Positions 35,202 through 43,930 of a stretch of DNA of 64,000 nt are shown here, in pieces; within the stretch, counting starts at the first letter, position 1, and the number at the start of each line of letters is the position of its first letter. The notes under the pieces were generated by a model. The model made no database searches. It was not told the DNA's origin and was given only the letters and a program-made list of their open reading frames with translations. The DNA lies in the NCBI GenBank assembly GCA_002702065.1, contig NZXX01000001.1, positions 2,480,001 through 2,544,000 of the forward strand, given 5' to 3'. This stretch comes from Anaerolineaceae bacterium. GTDB taxonomy: Bacteria > Chloroflexota > Anaerolineae > Aggregatilineales > Phototrophicaceae. The translations under genes and the position numbers were made by a program.

Positions 35202-36224
35202 ATGTTAGACATTCTCGATACCGTTAATCATTGGCTTGAACAAAAACGCCCGGTCGCGCTGGCCACAGTGGTGGAAACCTGGGGGTCCGCGCCACGCGGT
35301 GTCGGCTCGAAGATGGCTGTTACCGACGACATGGCGATGGTCGGCTCGGTCAGCGGTGGCTGTGTCGAAACTGCTGTCATTGAACAGGCCCTCGAAATTC
35401 TGGTGGACGGCAAGCCCCGACTGCTGCATTTTGGCGTCAGCGATGATACTGCCTGGGATGTTGGTCTAACTTGTGGCGGCAGCATCAGCATTTATGTTGA
35501 ACAACTTGACCAACAATGGTGGCAGATGGTGTCCGACAATGTACGACAGGACTACCCTGCTGCGACTGTGACGATTCTCGAAGGCGAACAGGTGGGCCAA
35601 AAGGTTCTGGTCAACAATGACGGTCATCCGGTTTACACTTCGCCGGAACTGGCGACTGACACGTGTGCCGCATTGGTACAGGTAGCAACATCCCAAAACC
35701 GGTCCGGGCGTGCAACGGTTGCTGAACAATCAGTGATGGTTGATCTGCACTATCCGCGCCCGCATCTGATCCTGATCGGTGGCGTACACGTGGCCATGCC
35801 GTTACAGACGTTTGCCCAACAGATCGGCTTTCGCGTATCGGTGGTTGACCCGCGACAGGTTTTTGCAACAACCGAGCGCTTCCCGGATGTCGCCAATATC
35901 CTGCATAGTTATCCGGACAAAGCCTTGCCGCAAATCGGGCTGGACCGTAATACGTATATCGCCGTGCTGACACACGACCCGAAGATTGACGATAAAGCCC
36001 TCATCACAGCACTTGCCAGCCCCGCCCCTTATGTGGGGGTTCTCAGCAGCAAGCGCACCCACGAAAAACGTCTTGAGCGCCTGCGCGAAGCTGGCTTATC
36101 GGATGAACAACTCGACCGCATCCGCACCCCGATAGGCCTGAACATCAACGCGCAGACGCCCGAAGAAATCGCTCTGTGCATCATGGCGGAGATCGTCGCC
36201 GTCCGTAACGGGGCACCGCTATGA
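35202..36224 (+). CDS. xdhC: XdhC/CoxF-family molybdenum-cofactor maturation protein
   Basis: The 340-residue protein has the N-terminal XdhC_CoxI domain (about 10-75, WGSAPRGVGSKMAV and GSVSGGCVE) and a C-terminal Rossmann domain (about 185-335, LILIGGVHVAMPL and YVGVLSSKRTHEKR). XdhC binds molybdenum cofactor, promotes its sulfuration and delivers it to xanthine-dehydrogenase-type apoenzymes. The usual GAGH sequence in the Rossmann loop reads GGVH. Its stop overlaps the start of the next gene (ATGA). The context supports a role for the divergent large subunit and perhaps also for the second molybdenum enzyme at 49-53 kb. Confidence 0.94.
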   Translation: MLDILDTVNHWLEQKRPVALATVVETWGSAPRGVGSKMAVTDDMAMVGSVSGGCVETAVIEQALEILVDGKPRLLHFGVSDDTAWDVGLTCGGSISIYVEQLDQQWWQMVSDNVRQDYPAATVTILEGEQVGQKVLVNNDGHPVYTSPELATDTCAALVQVATSQNRSGRATVAEQSVMVDLHYPRPHLILIGGVHVAMPLQTFAQQIGFRVSVVDPRQVFATTERFPDVANILHSYPDKALPQIGLDRNTYIAVLTHDPKIDDKALITALASPAPYVGVLSSKRTHEKRLERLREAGLSDEQLDRIRTPIGLNINAQTPEEIALCIMAEIVAVRNGAPL

Positions 36225-37240
36225 AGTTTGGTCCAATGCCGGTGGCGGAAGCAGTCGGCCATGTATTGGCCCACAATCTGCTGGACGAACGAGGCCACAA
36301 AATCCTCAGCAAGGGTCGTGTCCTGACCACACCTGATGCCGACAAGCTGCGGGCATTGAATTATGAAACCGTCATTGTGGCGGCGCTGGACCCAACCGAC
36401 CTCAGCGAAAATGACGGCGCGCGACGTGTCGGTGAAGCGGTAGCCGGGCCGGGTATCAAAGTTATCACCCCCGGTGTTGGCCGTGCCAACCTGATCAGCG
36501 ACGTGTATGGCCCCGCCTATATCAATGTGCCTGCGCTGGAGCGATTGAATAACATTGACGCGGGCATCACCATAGCGACTCTGCGCACACATACGCTGGT
36601 GCAGCCGGGCGAACTGGTTGCGCTGGTCAAGATTATCCCGTTTGCGATTCCTGAAGCCCGGGTAATCGATATTGAACGCAAGGCCGGTGAAGACACGCCT
36701 GTGCTGGCGGTGCATCCCCTTCAGCCCCACAGCGCCGCGCTCATCCTCACCGGGCCAGAAAGCGCCCGCCCGCGCCTGACCCGCGATTTCGAAAAACCAA
36801 CCCGCACCCGGCTGGAAAAGCTGGGCAGCCAGCTCGAAAATGTACATTGCGTCGAACATCAATCACCTGAAATTGCCGCTGGCATCCGCGCCATGATCGA
36901 CGCCGGGCGTAACCTGCTCATCATCGCGGGCATATCGGCCATCATTGACCAGGACGATGTCGTCCCCAGTGCACTGCGCGCCGCCGGTGGCGACGTCGCC
37001 CATTTCGGCGTACCGGTCGACCCCGGCAGCCTTCTCATGCTCGGCTATGTAGACGATGTGCCTGTGCTAGGGGCACCGGGCTGCATCAAATCCCTGAAAA
37101 CCAATGTCATCGACTGGCTGCTGCCGCGCCTGCTGGCAGGTGAACGGTTGACGCGGGCCGATCTGGTGGCAATGGGGCACGGCGGTCTGCTGGACGACAT
37201 CAGCGAACGCCCCATGCCCCGCAGCAAAAGTACAGGATAA
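36221..37240 (+). CDS. Molybdopterin-binding (MoCF) domain protein
   Basis: The 339-residue protein has an N-terminal domain of about 170 residues starting FGPMPVAEAVGHVLAHN, which resembles the molybdenum-cofactor-binding region of MoeA/MocA-type proteins. A MoCF_biosynth domain (about 170-320) follows, with VLILTGPESARPR, LIIAGISAIIDQDD and VLGAPGCIKS. Such proteins handle molybdopterin or Mo-insertion steps; in related operons a comparable domain is fused to a MobA-like nucleotidyltransferase, absent here. It is coupled to xdhC by overlap, and the heme-biosynthesis gene hemC follows 13 bases after the stop. Confidence 0.87.
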   Translation: MKFGPMPVAEAVGHVLAHNLLDERGHKILSKGRVLTTPDADKLRALNYETVIVAALDPTDLSENDGARRVGEAVAGPGIKVITPGVGRANLISDVYGPAYINVPALERLNNIDAGITIATLRTHTLVQPGELVALVKIIPFAIPEARVIDIERKAGEDTPVLAVHPLQPHSAALILTGPESARPRLTRDFEKPTRTRLEKLGSQLENVHCVEHQSPEIAAGIRAMIDAGRNLLIIAGISAIIDQDDVVPSALRAAGGDVAHFGVPVDPGSLLMLGYVDDVPVLGAPGCIKSLKTNVIDWLLPRLLAGERLTRADLVAMGHGGLLDDISERPMPRSKSTG

Positions 37241-37253
37241 CCGGAGCAAATTC

Positions 37254-38192
37254 ATGGATACCCTTATTCGTCTGGGAACGCGCGGCTCCGACCTTGCGCT
37301 CTGGCAGACGACCTATGTTCAAGGGCTGCTGCAAAATATGTGGCCTCAAAATCAGTTTCAGATGCAGATTTTCACCACGCGAGGTGACGTCGTCCTCGAT
37401 ACACCGCTGCCAGCTATCGGCGGCAAAGGCTTGTTTACGGCGGAACTGGAAGCGGCACTTCATGAGCACAGCATCGATCTGGCCGTGCACAGCCTGAAAG
37501 ACCTGCCCACCGAACCGCCGGAAGGGCTTGTGGTCGGCGCAGTGCCGGTGCGGGCCAACACGATCGATGTACTGATCAGCCGTGACGGACACACGCTGGA
37601 CTCGCTGCCGCACGGGGCCGTGATCGGCACCAGCAGTCACCGTCGTGCTGCCCAGCTACGCCAGTACCGGGCAGACTTCCAGACGCACGATATTCGCGGT
37701 AATGTCCCCACGCGTATCCAGAAGGCACTCGACCCGGACGGGCCATACGACGCGGTTGTGCTGGCCTACGCCGGACTGGAACGACTAGGCCTGCTGGATA
37801 ACGTCTCGCAGGAAATTCCGCTGGACATCATGCTGCCCGCGCCGGGTCAGGGCGCGCTGGGGGTCCAATGCCGCAATGATGTCGATTCGCTTGCCCTGCT
37901 CCAACCGTTGAATCACCCCGAAACATGGGCGGCGGTTACCGCCGAAAGGGCTTTTCTGGCGGGGTTAGGCGGCGGCTGTTCGCTCCCCATTGCGGCCTAC
38001 GCCACCATTGAGGGCAAACAACTGCTGCTGCATGGGCGTGTGCTGGCGGTCGATGCCAGCGCCCAGATCGAAGTCACAGGCACAACCGATTATACCGGTC
38101 AGCTCAGCGCAGATAGCAAAGCAGCCGAACAGCTTGGGGCTGATCTCGCCCGTGATGCACTGGCACAAGGAGCAGCAGGGCTTCTGTCATGA
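37254..38192 (+). CDS. hemC: Porphobilinogen deaminase (hydroxymethylbilane synthase)
   Basis: The 312-residue protein matches the family from its start (LIRLGTRGSDLALWQT). It carries a catalytic Asp in DLAVHSLKDLPT, HDIRGNVPTRIQKA for substrate binding, and the dipyrromethane-cofactor cysteine in FLAGLGGGCSLPIA. It joins four porphobilinogen units into hydroxymethylbilane for heme, siroheme or cobalamin. CGGAGC precedes the ATG. The stop overlaps hemD by 4 bases. Confidence 0.97.
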   Translation: MDTLIRLGTRGSDLALWQTTYVQGLLQNMWPQNQFQMQIFTTRGDVVLDTPLPAIGGKGLFTAELEAALHEHSIDLAVHSLKDLPTEPPEGLVVGAVPVRANTIDVLISRDGHTLDSLPHGAVIGTSSHRRAAQLRQYRADFQTHDIRGNVPTRIQKALDPDGPYDAVVLAYAGLERLGLLDNVSQEIPLDIMLPAPGQGALGVQCRNDVDSLALLQPLNHPETWAAVTAERAFLAGLGGGCSLPIAAYATIEGKQLLLHGRVLAVDASAQIEVTGTTDYTGQLSADSKAAEQLGADLARDALAQGAAGLLS

Positions 38193-38965
38193 CACTCGCA
38201 GACAGGCGCGTTGTCGTGACGCGTGCGCCCCATCAGGCCGACGAGCTGGCCGACAAGCTGCGACAACACGGCGCAGAGCCGCTGCTCTTCCCCTGCATCG
38301 ATATTTGCCCACCGGATGACACCACTGGTCTGGACGACGCTTTGCAACGTGCAGCCGATGGCGGTTTCGACTGGATTGTGATCACCAGCAGCAACACCGT
38401 CGAGGCCATCCGCCAGCGCGCCGCGACATTGGGTCTAAATCTGGCGGGTCAACAAGCCGCCGTCGTCGGCCCAGCAACAGCGACAGCCGCCCGCGATGCG
38501 CTGGACCTGAATATAAAAGCGGTGCCGGATAATTACGTTGCCGAAGCACTCGCCCAAACCCTCGACCTGGCCCCTGACAAGCGCGTCTGGCTGCCGCAGG
38601 GTGATCTGGCCCGTTCCACACTGGCAGACCAGCTAACCAGTATGAGGGCGCAGGTAACTGTGGTCACGGCCTACCATACGGTGATAGGGCACGGTGGCAT
38701 TGATTTACCCGCTGCGCTGCGATCCGACACAGTGGATGCGATGACATTTACCAGTTCATCGACCGTTGAAAACTGCCTGCGTCGTGTCGAACAGGAGGAT
38801 GGCGACGTGACAGCCCTGCAAGCGCTGTGCGCAGTCTGCATCGGCCCGAAAACTGCCGATACCGCCCACCACGCCGGTTTTCAACAAGTCCTGACGCCAG
38901 ATACATATACGCTGGATGGCATGATTGACCTTCTCGAACGGCACTTCAATCAAACTGGAACATAG
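38189..38965 (+). CDS. hemD: Uroporphyrinogen-III synthase
   Basis: The 258-residue protein has the two-domain HemD layout with weak but typical motifs: VVVTRAPHQADEL at the start, DWIVITSSNTVEAI, and late MTFTSSSTVENCLRR with CIGPKTADTAHHAG. It closes hydroxymethylbilane into uroporphyrinogen III. HemD sequences diverge strongly, so position between hemC and hemB is important support. It overlaps the hemC stop, and hemB starts 3 bases after its own stop. Confidence 0.95.
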   Translation: MTLADRRVVVTRAPHQADELADKLRQHGAEPLLFPCIDICPPDDTTGLDDALQRAADGGFDWIVITSSNTVEAIRQRAATLGLNLAGQQAAVVGPATATAARDALDLNIKAVPDNYVAEALAQTLDLAPDKRVWLPQGDLARSTLADQLTSMRAQVTVVTAYHTVIGHGGIDLPAALRSDTVDAMTFTSSSTVENCLRRVEQEDGDVTALQALCAVCIGPKTADTAHHAGFQQVLTPDTYTLDGMIDLLERHFNQTGT

Positions 38966-38968
38966 ACC

Positions 38969-39997
38969 ATGAATAATCAAGCAAATTTCCCCGTGCTGCG
39001 CCCGCGCCGTCTGCGCCGGAGCGCCCTGCTGCGCCAGATGGTGAAAGAGACGATCCTCACCCCGGCGGACTTCATCTATCCGCTGTTCGTGCGGCATGGC
39101 AGTGGGGTCAAACAGCCGATCAGTTCCATGCCCGGCCAGTATCAACTGACGGTCGACAAGTTGGCTGACGAAGTCCGTGAGATCGCCGCCCTGGGCATCC
39201 CCGCCGTTATTCTGTTTGGTATCCCGGAAACCAAAGATGCGCACGGCAGCGACAATTACAACCCCGATGGCATCATCGCCCGCGCCATTCGGGAAATCAA
39301 GAACACGGTGCCGGACCTGATCGTTATCTCGGACATGTGCTTCTGCGAATATACCGATCATGGACATTGCGGCATCATCAACCTGCCGGACGACAGCCAT
39401 TACCGCAGCAGCCTGCCCGAAGGTTATCTGCTTAATGATCCCACGTTGGAACTGCTGGGTCGGGCCTCGGTTGTACATGCTGAAGCCGGGGCGGACATCA
39501 TCGCCCCATCCGGCATGATTGACGGCATGGTCGGCGCCATCCGAAGCGGGCTGGACAGCAACGGGCTGGATCATGTCATCATCATGAGTTATGCCGCCAA
39601 GTATGCCAGCGCGTTTTATGGGCCATTCCGCGAAGCTGCCGAAAGCCCGCCCGGTTTTGGCGACCGCAGTCAGTACCAGATGGACCCGGCCAACCGGCGC
39701 GAAGCCCTCAAAGAAGTGGCGCTTGATGTGGCAGAAGGGGCCGATATGCTGATGGTCAAGCCAGCACTCCCCTATCTGGATGTTTTGAGCGACCTGCGAC
39801 GCGACTACAACCTGCCCACAGCCGCTTATCAGGTCAGCGGTGAATACGCCATGATCCACGCGGCTGCCGCTAATGGCTGGCTCGACCTTCAGCGCGCCGC
39901 ACTGGAAAGCCTGACCAGCATCAAACGGGCAGGAGCCGATCTCATCCTGACGTACTTCGCCAAAGATGCCTCGCGCTGGCTGATGGAACAGGCTTAA
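38969..39997 (+). CDS. hemB: Delta-aminolevulinic acid dehydratase (porphobilinogen synthase)
   Basis: The 342-residue protein matches HemB. It has an N-terminal RPRRLRR arm, a [14 protein letters not shown] loop whose cysteines and His suggest a zinc-dependent type, catalytic lysines in [16 protein letters not shown] and [13 protein letters not shown], and a C-terminal [14 protein letters not shown] segment. It condenses two 5-aminolevulinate molecules into porphobilinogen. Gene order hemC-hemD-hemB follows the molybdenum maturation genes without a visible terminator, so read-through between the two blocks is possible. Confidence 0.97.
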   Translation: MNNQANFPVLRPRRLRRSALLRQMVKETILTPADFIYPLFVRHGSGVKQPISSMPGQYQLTVDKLADEVREIAALGIPAVILFGIPETKDAHGSDNYNPDGIIARAIREIKNTVPDLIVISDMCFCEYTDHGHCGIINLPDDSHYRSSLPEGYLLNDPTLELLGRASVVHAEAGADIIAPSGMIDGMVGAIRSGLDSNGLDHVIIMSYAAKYASAFYGPFREAAESPPGFGDRSQYQMDPANRREALKEVALDVAEGADMLMVKPALPYLDVLSDLRRDYNLPTAAYQVSGEYAMIHAAAANGWLDLQRAALESLTSIKRAGADLILTYFAKDASRWLMEQA

Positions 39998-40060
39998 TCA
40001 CGCGTTAAATCAGGAATCAACGTTTCTATGCGATTTCTCGGCGCTTTTCGCCTAATCTGA

Positions 40061-40095
40061 GATCAAACAAACACGGCGACAAAATGTGTTTGATC
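40061..40095 (+). promoter_or_regulatory. Inverted repeat upstream of the cyclic-nucleotide-binding gene
   Basis: GATCAAACA (40061-40069) is perfectly inverted as TGTTTGATC (40087-40095), 24 bases before the start codon. It could be an operator or a leader hairpin. Confidence 0.45.
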
Positions 40096-40118
40096 AGGCA
40101 AGCAATGGGGGATAAGAA

Positions 40119-40478
40119 ATGGTTAGCGTAGAGCATTTTAGTAATTCAGAAAACACCCTGGCTTTCCCGGCGAACAGCGTCGTTTTCCGCCAGGGCGAAC
40201 CCGGTGAAACCATGTACGCCGTACAGAGCGGGCAAATACAGATCGAGCATGATGGCAAAACCATTGCCCTGCTTGGCCCAGGCAGCATCTTCGGTGAAAT
40301 GGCGCTGATTGACGGTTCGCCACGCAGCGCAACCGCCATCGCCGTCACCAACAGCGAACTGGTTCAGGTGGATAAATACCACTTCCAGTTTCTGGTACAT
40401 GAAGCGCCAACCTTTGCCACACGCGTTATGCAGACACTCAGCGAACGGCTGAGAAGCGCTGATGAGTTAATCGACTAA
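40119..40478 (+). CDS. Cyclic-nucleotide-binding domain protein
   Basis: The 119-residue protein is just one cNMP-binding domain. The phosphate-binding cassette (FGEMALIDGSPRSATAIA, about residues 67-84) keeps the Glu and Arg needed to bind cAMP-like ligands. A C-terminal helix ends SERLRSADELID. Unlike Crp/Fnr there is no DNA-binding domain, so it may act by contacting another protein. An AGGAG-like site is not obvious (GGGGG at 40106-40110 may serve). It stands alone between hemB and thrC with an inverted repeat before it and a strong terminator after it. Confidence 0.92.
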   Translation: MVSVEHFSNSENTLAFPANSVVFRQGEPGETMYAVQSGQIQIEHDGKTIALLGPGSIFGEMALIDGSPRSATAIAVTNSELVQVDKYHFQFLVHEAPTFATRVMQTLSERLRSADELID

Positions 40479-40508
40479 GCAGAGCACTGTAGCAGCCATC
40501 ACAAACGG

Positions 40509-40535
40509 AACCCTGGTGAACAACCGGGGTTTTTT
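40509..40535 (+). terminator. Rho-independent terminator
   Basis: AACCCTGGT (40509-40517) pairs with ACCGGGGTT (40523-40531) with one G-T pair, followed by six T. Confidence 0.9.
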
Positions 40536-40629
40536 GTTTGGTGAACTTTCTTCCGGGGTTTGATCGTGCCATAATCAGGTTACTGCGGCGGCTGCCGTTG
40601 ATTATTGACTACGCGAATGACAGGCTCTC

Positions 40630-41802
40630 ATGATGAAAAGCTATCTGACCCACCTTGAATGTGCATGGTGCCATCAGACCTACGATGCCGACCAGTTGAT
40701 TAACCTGTGTCCTGATTGTGGCAAACCGCTGCTCGCCCGCTATGACATCGACAGCGCCCGGCAAACATTCTCCCGCGCCAGCCTGGGGGGTCGCCCCGCC
40801 AATCTCTGGCGCTATGGGGAGATGCTGCCGGTCCGCGACCCTGCATACCGCTACACGCTGAACGAAGGTTATACGCCGCTGATTAAGCTGGATCGTTTGG
40901 GCCAAGCGCTGGGCCTGACCAATCTGTACGCCAAAGACGAATCGCTCAACCCAACGGCCTCTTTCAAAGCGCGGGGTCTGGTCATGGCTGTCAGCCGCGC
41001 CGCCGAACTGGGCGCCAAAGCCATCGCTATCCCAACAGCCGGGAACGCAGGCAGCGCCATGGCTGCTTATGCCGCCCGCGCCGGACTCCCCGCCCATATC
41101 TACACCCCACAGGACGTCCCATCCATCTTCGTCGCCGAGATGAAAGCGCTTGGCGCACAGGTGACGCTGGTCGATGGGTTGATTACGGATTGTGCCCGCT
41201 ATGTGCGCGAGGGCGTCGAAGAAGGGCACTGGTTTGATGTCTCCACGCTGAAGGAGCCTTACCGGGTCGAAGGCAAGAAAACGATGGGCTATGAACTGGC
41301 CGAACACTTTGACGGGGAACTGCCCGATGTCGTCATCTATCCCACAGGCGGCGGCACCGGCATCATCGGCATGTGGAAGGCCTTTGACGAAATGGAACAG
41401 CTCGGCTGGATCAGCGCAGATCGCCCGCGCATGATCAGTGTCCAGAGTGCCGGGTGCGCGCCTATAGTCCGTGCCTATGAACAGGGCGTCGAACTGGCTG
41501 AACCCTGGCAGAACGCCAAGACCATCGCCGATGGGTTGCGCGTCCCTGCGGCTGTGGGTGATTTCCTGATTCTGCGGGCGGTGCGCGACAGTGGTGGAAC
41601 CGCCATCGCCGTGCCGGATGAGGAAACCAGTGCTGCCCTGCACGAAATCGGCCCGGCAGAAGGTCTGTTCGTCGCGCCGGAGGCCGCCGCAACGCTGGCT
41701 GCCCTGCGCCAACTGGTGGCAGACGGTCTGGTCCAGCGCGACGAACGTATTGTGCTATTTTTTACCGGCAGCGGCCTGAAATACAGCCACCTGATTCACT
41801 AA
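40630..41802 (+). CDS. thrC: Threonine synthase
   Basis: The 390-residue protein is a fold-type II PLP enzyme. It has an N-terminal zinc-ribbon-like element (CAWCHQTYDADQLINLCPDC, residues about 11-30), the PLP lysine in NPTASFKARG, and the phosphate loop PTGGGTGI. These match the archaeal/chloroflexal branch of threonine synthase, which turns O-phosphohomoserine into threonine; the zinc ribbon is common in that branch. Related threonine-deaminase-like enzymes cannot be fully excluded. The stop overlaps the stop of the convergent hydroxyacid dehydrogenase by 4 bases. Confidence 0.92.
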   Translation: MMKSYLTHLECAWCHQTYDADQLINLCPDCGKPLLARYDIDSARQTFSRASLGGRPANLWRYGEMLPVRDPAYRYTLNEGYTPLIKLDRLGQALGLTNLYAKDESLNPTASFKARGLVMAVSRAAELGAKAIAIPTAGNAGSAMAAYAARAGLPAHIYTPQDVPSIFVAEMKALGAQVTLVDGLITDCARYVREGVEEGHWFDVSTLKEPYRVEGKKTMGYELAEHFDGELPDVVIYPTGGGTGIIGMWKAFDEMEQLGWISADRPRMISVQSAGCAPIVRAYEQGVELAEPWQNAKTIADGLRVPAAVGDFLILRAVRDSGGTAIAVPDEETSAALHEIGPAEGLFVAPEAAATLAALRQLVADGLVQRDERIVLFFTGSGLKYSHLIH

Positions 41803-42773
41803 ACCCGGCGCTTGTCCCACACTTCGGGGTTGACCAGCCCGCTCGGCTGTTGGCCCTTCAGGACCATCAGCACCTGACGCGCCGCACTGGACCGGCTGCG
41901 AGACTGGCACTCATAGGTCTTGGTCGCCATGTGCGGCGTCGCCACCACATTGTCCATATGCAGCAGCGGATTATCCGGTGCGGGCGGTTCCGGGTCCCAG
42001 ACATCCAGCGCCGCTGCGGACAATTTCTCGCTGCGCAATGCCTCGACCAGCGCCGCTTCGACCAGCACCGGGCCACGCGCACAATTGACCAGCACCGCCC
42101 CATCTTTCATCTGACTGATTTGGGGCGTGTCCATCATGCCGCGCGTTTCTTCGGTCAGGGGCACATGCAGCGTCACCACGTCCGATTGTGCCAGCAGACT
42201 GTTCAGATCAGGCACGAGCTGGGTCCGCAGTGAAATCGCCCGGCCTTCATCAATGTACGGGTCATAGGCGATCACCCGCATCCCCAGCACATGCGCGATT
42301 TCTGCCACACGCCCACCGATGCGCCCCAGCCCAACAATGCCCAATGTGCTGCCGTTTACATCAAACGTGTTCAGTTCCGGCAGCGGCAGCCACTGCCCGG
42401 CGCTGAGCAGATTGTTGCCCATCTTGATGCGCCGCATCGCGTTCAGCATCATGGAAATGCTGTAGACAGCGGTCGTTTCGGTGTTGGAGTCCGGCGTCCG
42501 CAGCACACAAATTCCGTTGGCAGTCGCTTCCGGCACATTCACATTGTCATAACCTGCGCCAGATCGGGCCACTACTTTTAAACGTGGGAAGCGCTCGAAC
42601 ACAGATCCTACACCAGGGAAGCCGGGGCAGATAATGGCTGCGTCCGCGTCTTCAAGTCCGTCAATGCTGTCGAGTGGTGTCGGATCACTCAACGGCCCGA
42701 TAATCTCATCTTCAGCGTCCAGAATCGCCAGCGCTTCCGGCGGCATATTCACGCCCACCCAGACTTTAGACAT
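41799..42773 (-). CDS. D-2-hydroxyacid dehydrogenase family protein (SerA-like)
   Basis: The ATG at 42773 follows GCGAGG; the longer frame to 42797 overlaps the previous gene further. The 324-residue product has the NAD-binding motif GLGRIGGRVAEIAH, catalytic Arg in NCARGPV, catalytic Glu in WDPEPP, and catalytic His in ATPHMATKT. It lacks the ACT domain of long phosphoglycerate dehydrogenases, so it is either short-type SerA or another 2-hydroxyacid reductase. It overlaps the LDH2-family gene upstream by 8 bases; these two are cotranscribed. Confidence 0.9.
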   Translation of the reverse strand: MSKVWVGVNMPPEALAILDAEDEIIGPLSDPTPLDSIDGLEDADAAIICPGFPGVGSVFERFPRLKVVARSGAGYDNVNVPEATANGICVLRTPDSNTETTAVYSISMMLNAMRRIKMGNNLLSAGQWLPLPELNTFDVNGSTLGIVGLGRIGGRVAEIAHVLGMRVIAYDPYIDEGRAISLRTQLVPDLNSLLAQSDVVTLHVPLTEETRGMMDTPQISQMKDGAVLVNCARGPVLVEAALVEALRSEKLSAAALDVWDPEPPAPDNPLLHMDNVVATPHMATKTYECQSRSRSSAARQVLMVLKGQQPSGLVNPEVWDKRRV

Positions 42774-43812
42774 GAACACCTCGCTCCGGCACGGCAACCT
42801 GATAGTCAGACGCGAGGGTCGTCAAATCCTGCCACACACTATCCGGCAGCGGAATCCCCTTCTCACTGCGCTCCGCAACGGATTTCGCCTCTTTTTCGCC
42901 GGGAAGCAGCACTTCGTCGAACCCGACCGCCGGCGGCACCCGCTTGACCCGCTGGAGCAGTTCATCCGTCAGGCGGTTGAACCGGTCGCGATCCGTAAAC
43001 ACCTCGACGTTCAATGCCAGCATGAGTGTCGGATTGCCAGACCGGAATTCTGGCGATGAAACCGGCGCAAACCCAGCCAGAAGTGTCGGCACAATCTCCA
43101 TCATGAGCGCCAGCCCGGACCCCTTGTATGTGCCAAAAGGCAGCAGCATCCCGCCATCATAGAATGTGTTCGGGTCGGTGGTTGGGTTGCCATCGCGATC
43201 CAGCAGCATCCCTTCCGGGAAGGGTTCGCCTTTACTCACCGCCACCAGCACCTTGCCATTGGCCACCGCAGCCGTGGCAAAATCCAGCAGGAACGGCGCA
43301 TCGTCGGTCGGCACCGCCCACGCCATCGGGTTGGTCCCGAAGATCGGCTCGCGCCCGCCATACGGTGTCACCGAAACCTGAAGAAACGTCCCGGCGGTCA
43401 TGATAATGCCCACCAGCCCGGCCTGCGCGATGATCTCTGCATATTCACCCAACCGGCCAATGTGGTTGACATTCGACAACGCCACGCAGCCGATGCCAAA
43501 TTCCTGACCAATGTCGCGCGCCAGTTCCGCGCCGAACCGTGCCCCTACCTGTCCAAAACCCTGCTGGCAATCCACAATGGCTGTTGCACCGAATTTGCGT
43601 TCGATCTGCGGGCGGGCATCCGGCTTGAGGTGTCCGCTGCGGGCCTGGTTCAGATACCCCTTCACGCGAATAACACCGTGCGAGTCGTGCCCCATGAGGT
43701 TCGTGCGCACCAGCGAGCGTGACACGATTTCGGCGATGTCATCAGACGCACCCGCTGCCGCTGTAATAGCTTTGCAAAAGTCAATTAAAGTCTCTGCCTC
43801 AACGTTTGGCAT
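42766..43812 (-). CDS. LDH2/MDH2-family malate/L-lactate/ureidoglycolate dehydrogenase-like oxidoreductase
   Basis: The ATG at 43812 with ACGGAG 8 bases upstream gives 348 residues. The frame above it has no ribosome binding site and crosses a terminator. The family motif GHDSHGVIRVKGYL holds the catalytic His; GAGSS-type nucleotide contacts are replaced by GTNPMAWAVPT, and KGSGLALMMEIV is typical of the C-terminal half. The family uses NAD(P) to oxidise malate, L-lactate, sulfolactate or ureidoglycolate (AllD). Proximity to a nucleoside-type ABC transporter and a xanthine-dehydrogenase-like enzyme makes a ureide substrate worth testing. It is separated from the transporter genes by a terminator. 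Confidence 0.88.
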   Translation of the reverse strand: MPNVEAETLIDFCKAITAAAGASDDIAEIVSRSLVRTNLMGHDSHGVIRVKGYLNQARSGHLKPDARPQIERKFGATAIVDCQQGFGQVGARFGAELARDIGQEFGIGCVALSNVNHIGRLGEYAEIIAQAGLVGIIMTAGTFLQVSVTPYGGREPIFGTNPMAWAVPTDDAPFLLDFATAAVANGKVLVAVSKGEPFPEGMLLDRDGNPTTDPNTFYDGGMLLPFGTYKGSGLALMMEIVPTLLAGFAPVSSPEFRSGNPTLMLALNVEVFTDRDRFNRLTDELLQRVKRVPPAVGFDEVLLPGEKEAKSVAERSEKGIPLPDSVWQDLTTLASDYQVAVPERGVHV

Positions 43813-43867
43813 CAAATAAACTCCGTTCTGTTCGAAAAAGGCTGACGGCGATTGTACCGCGAGAGAC

Positions 43868-43896
43868 AAAAAAACACCTGCGGCGAAGGCAGGCGT
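43868..43896 (-). terminator. Terminator of the BMP transporter operon
   Basis: On the minus strand ACGCCTGC (43896-43889) pairs with GCAGGTGT (43881-43874) with one wobble and a 7-base loop, followed by seven T. It lies between the ATPase gene and the LDH2-family gene. Confidence 0.8.
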
Positions 43897-43930
43897 CAGG
43901 CACGATTGGTTATAAGACCGGCGCAGCAAT

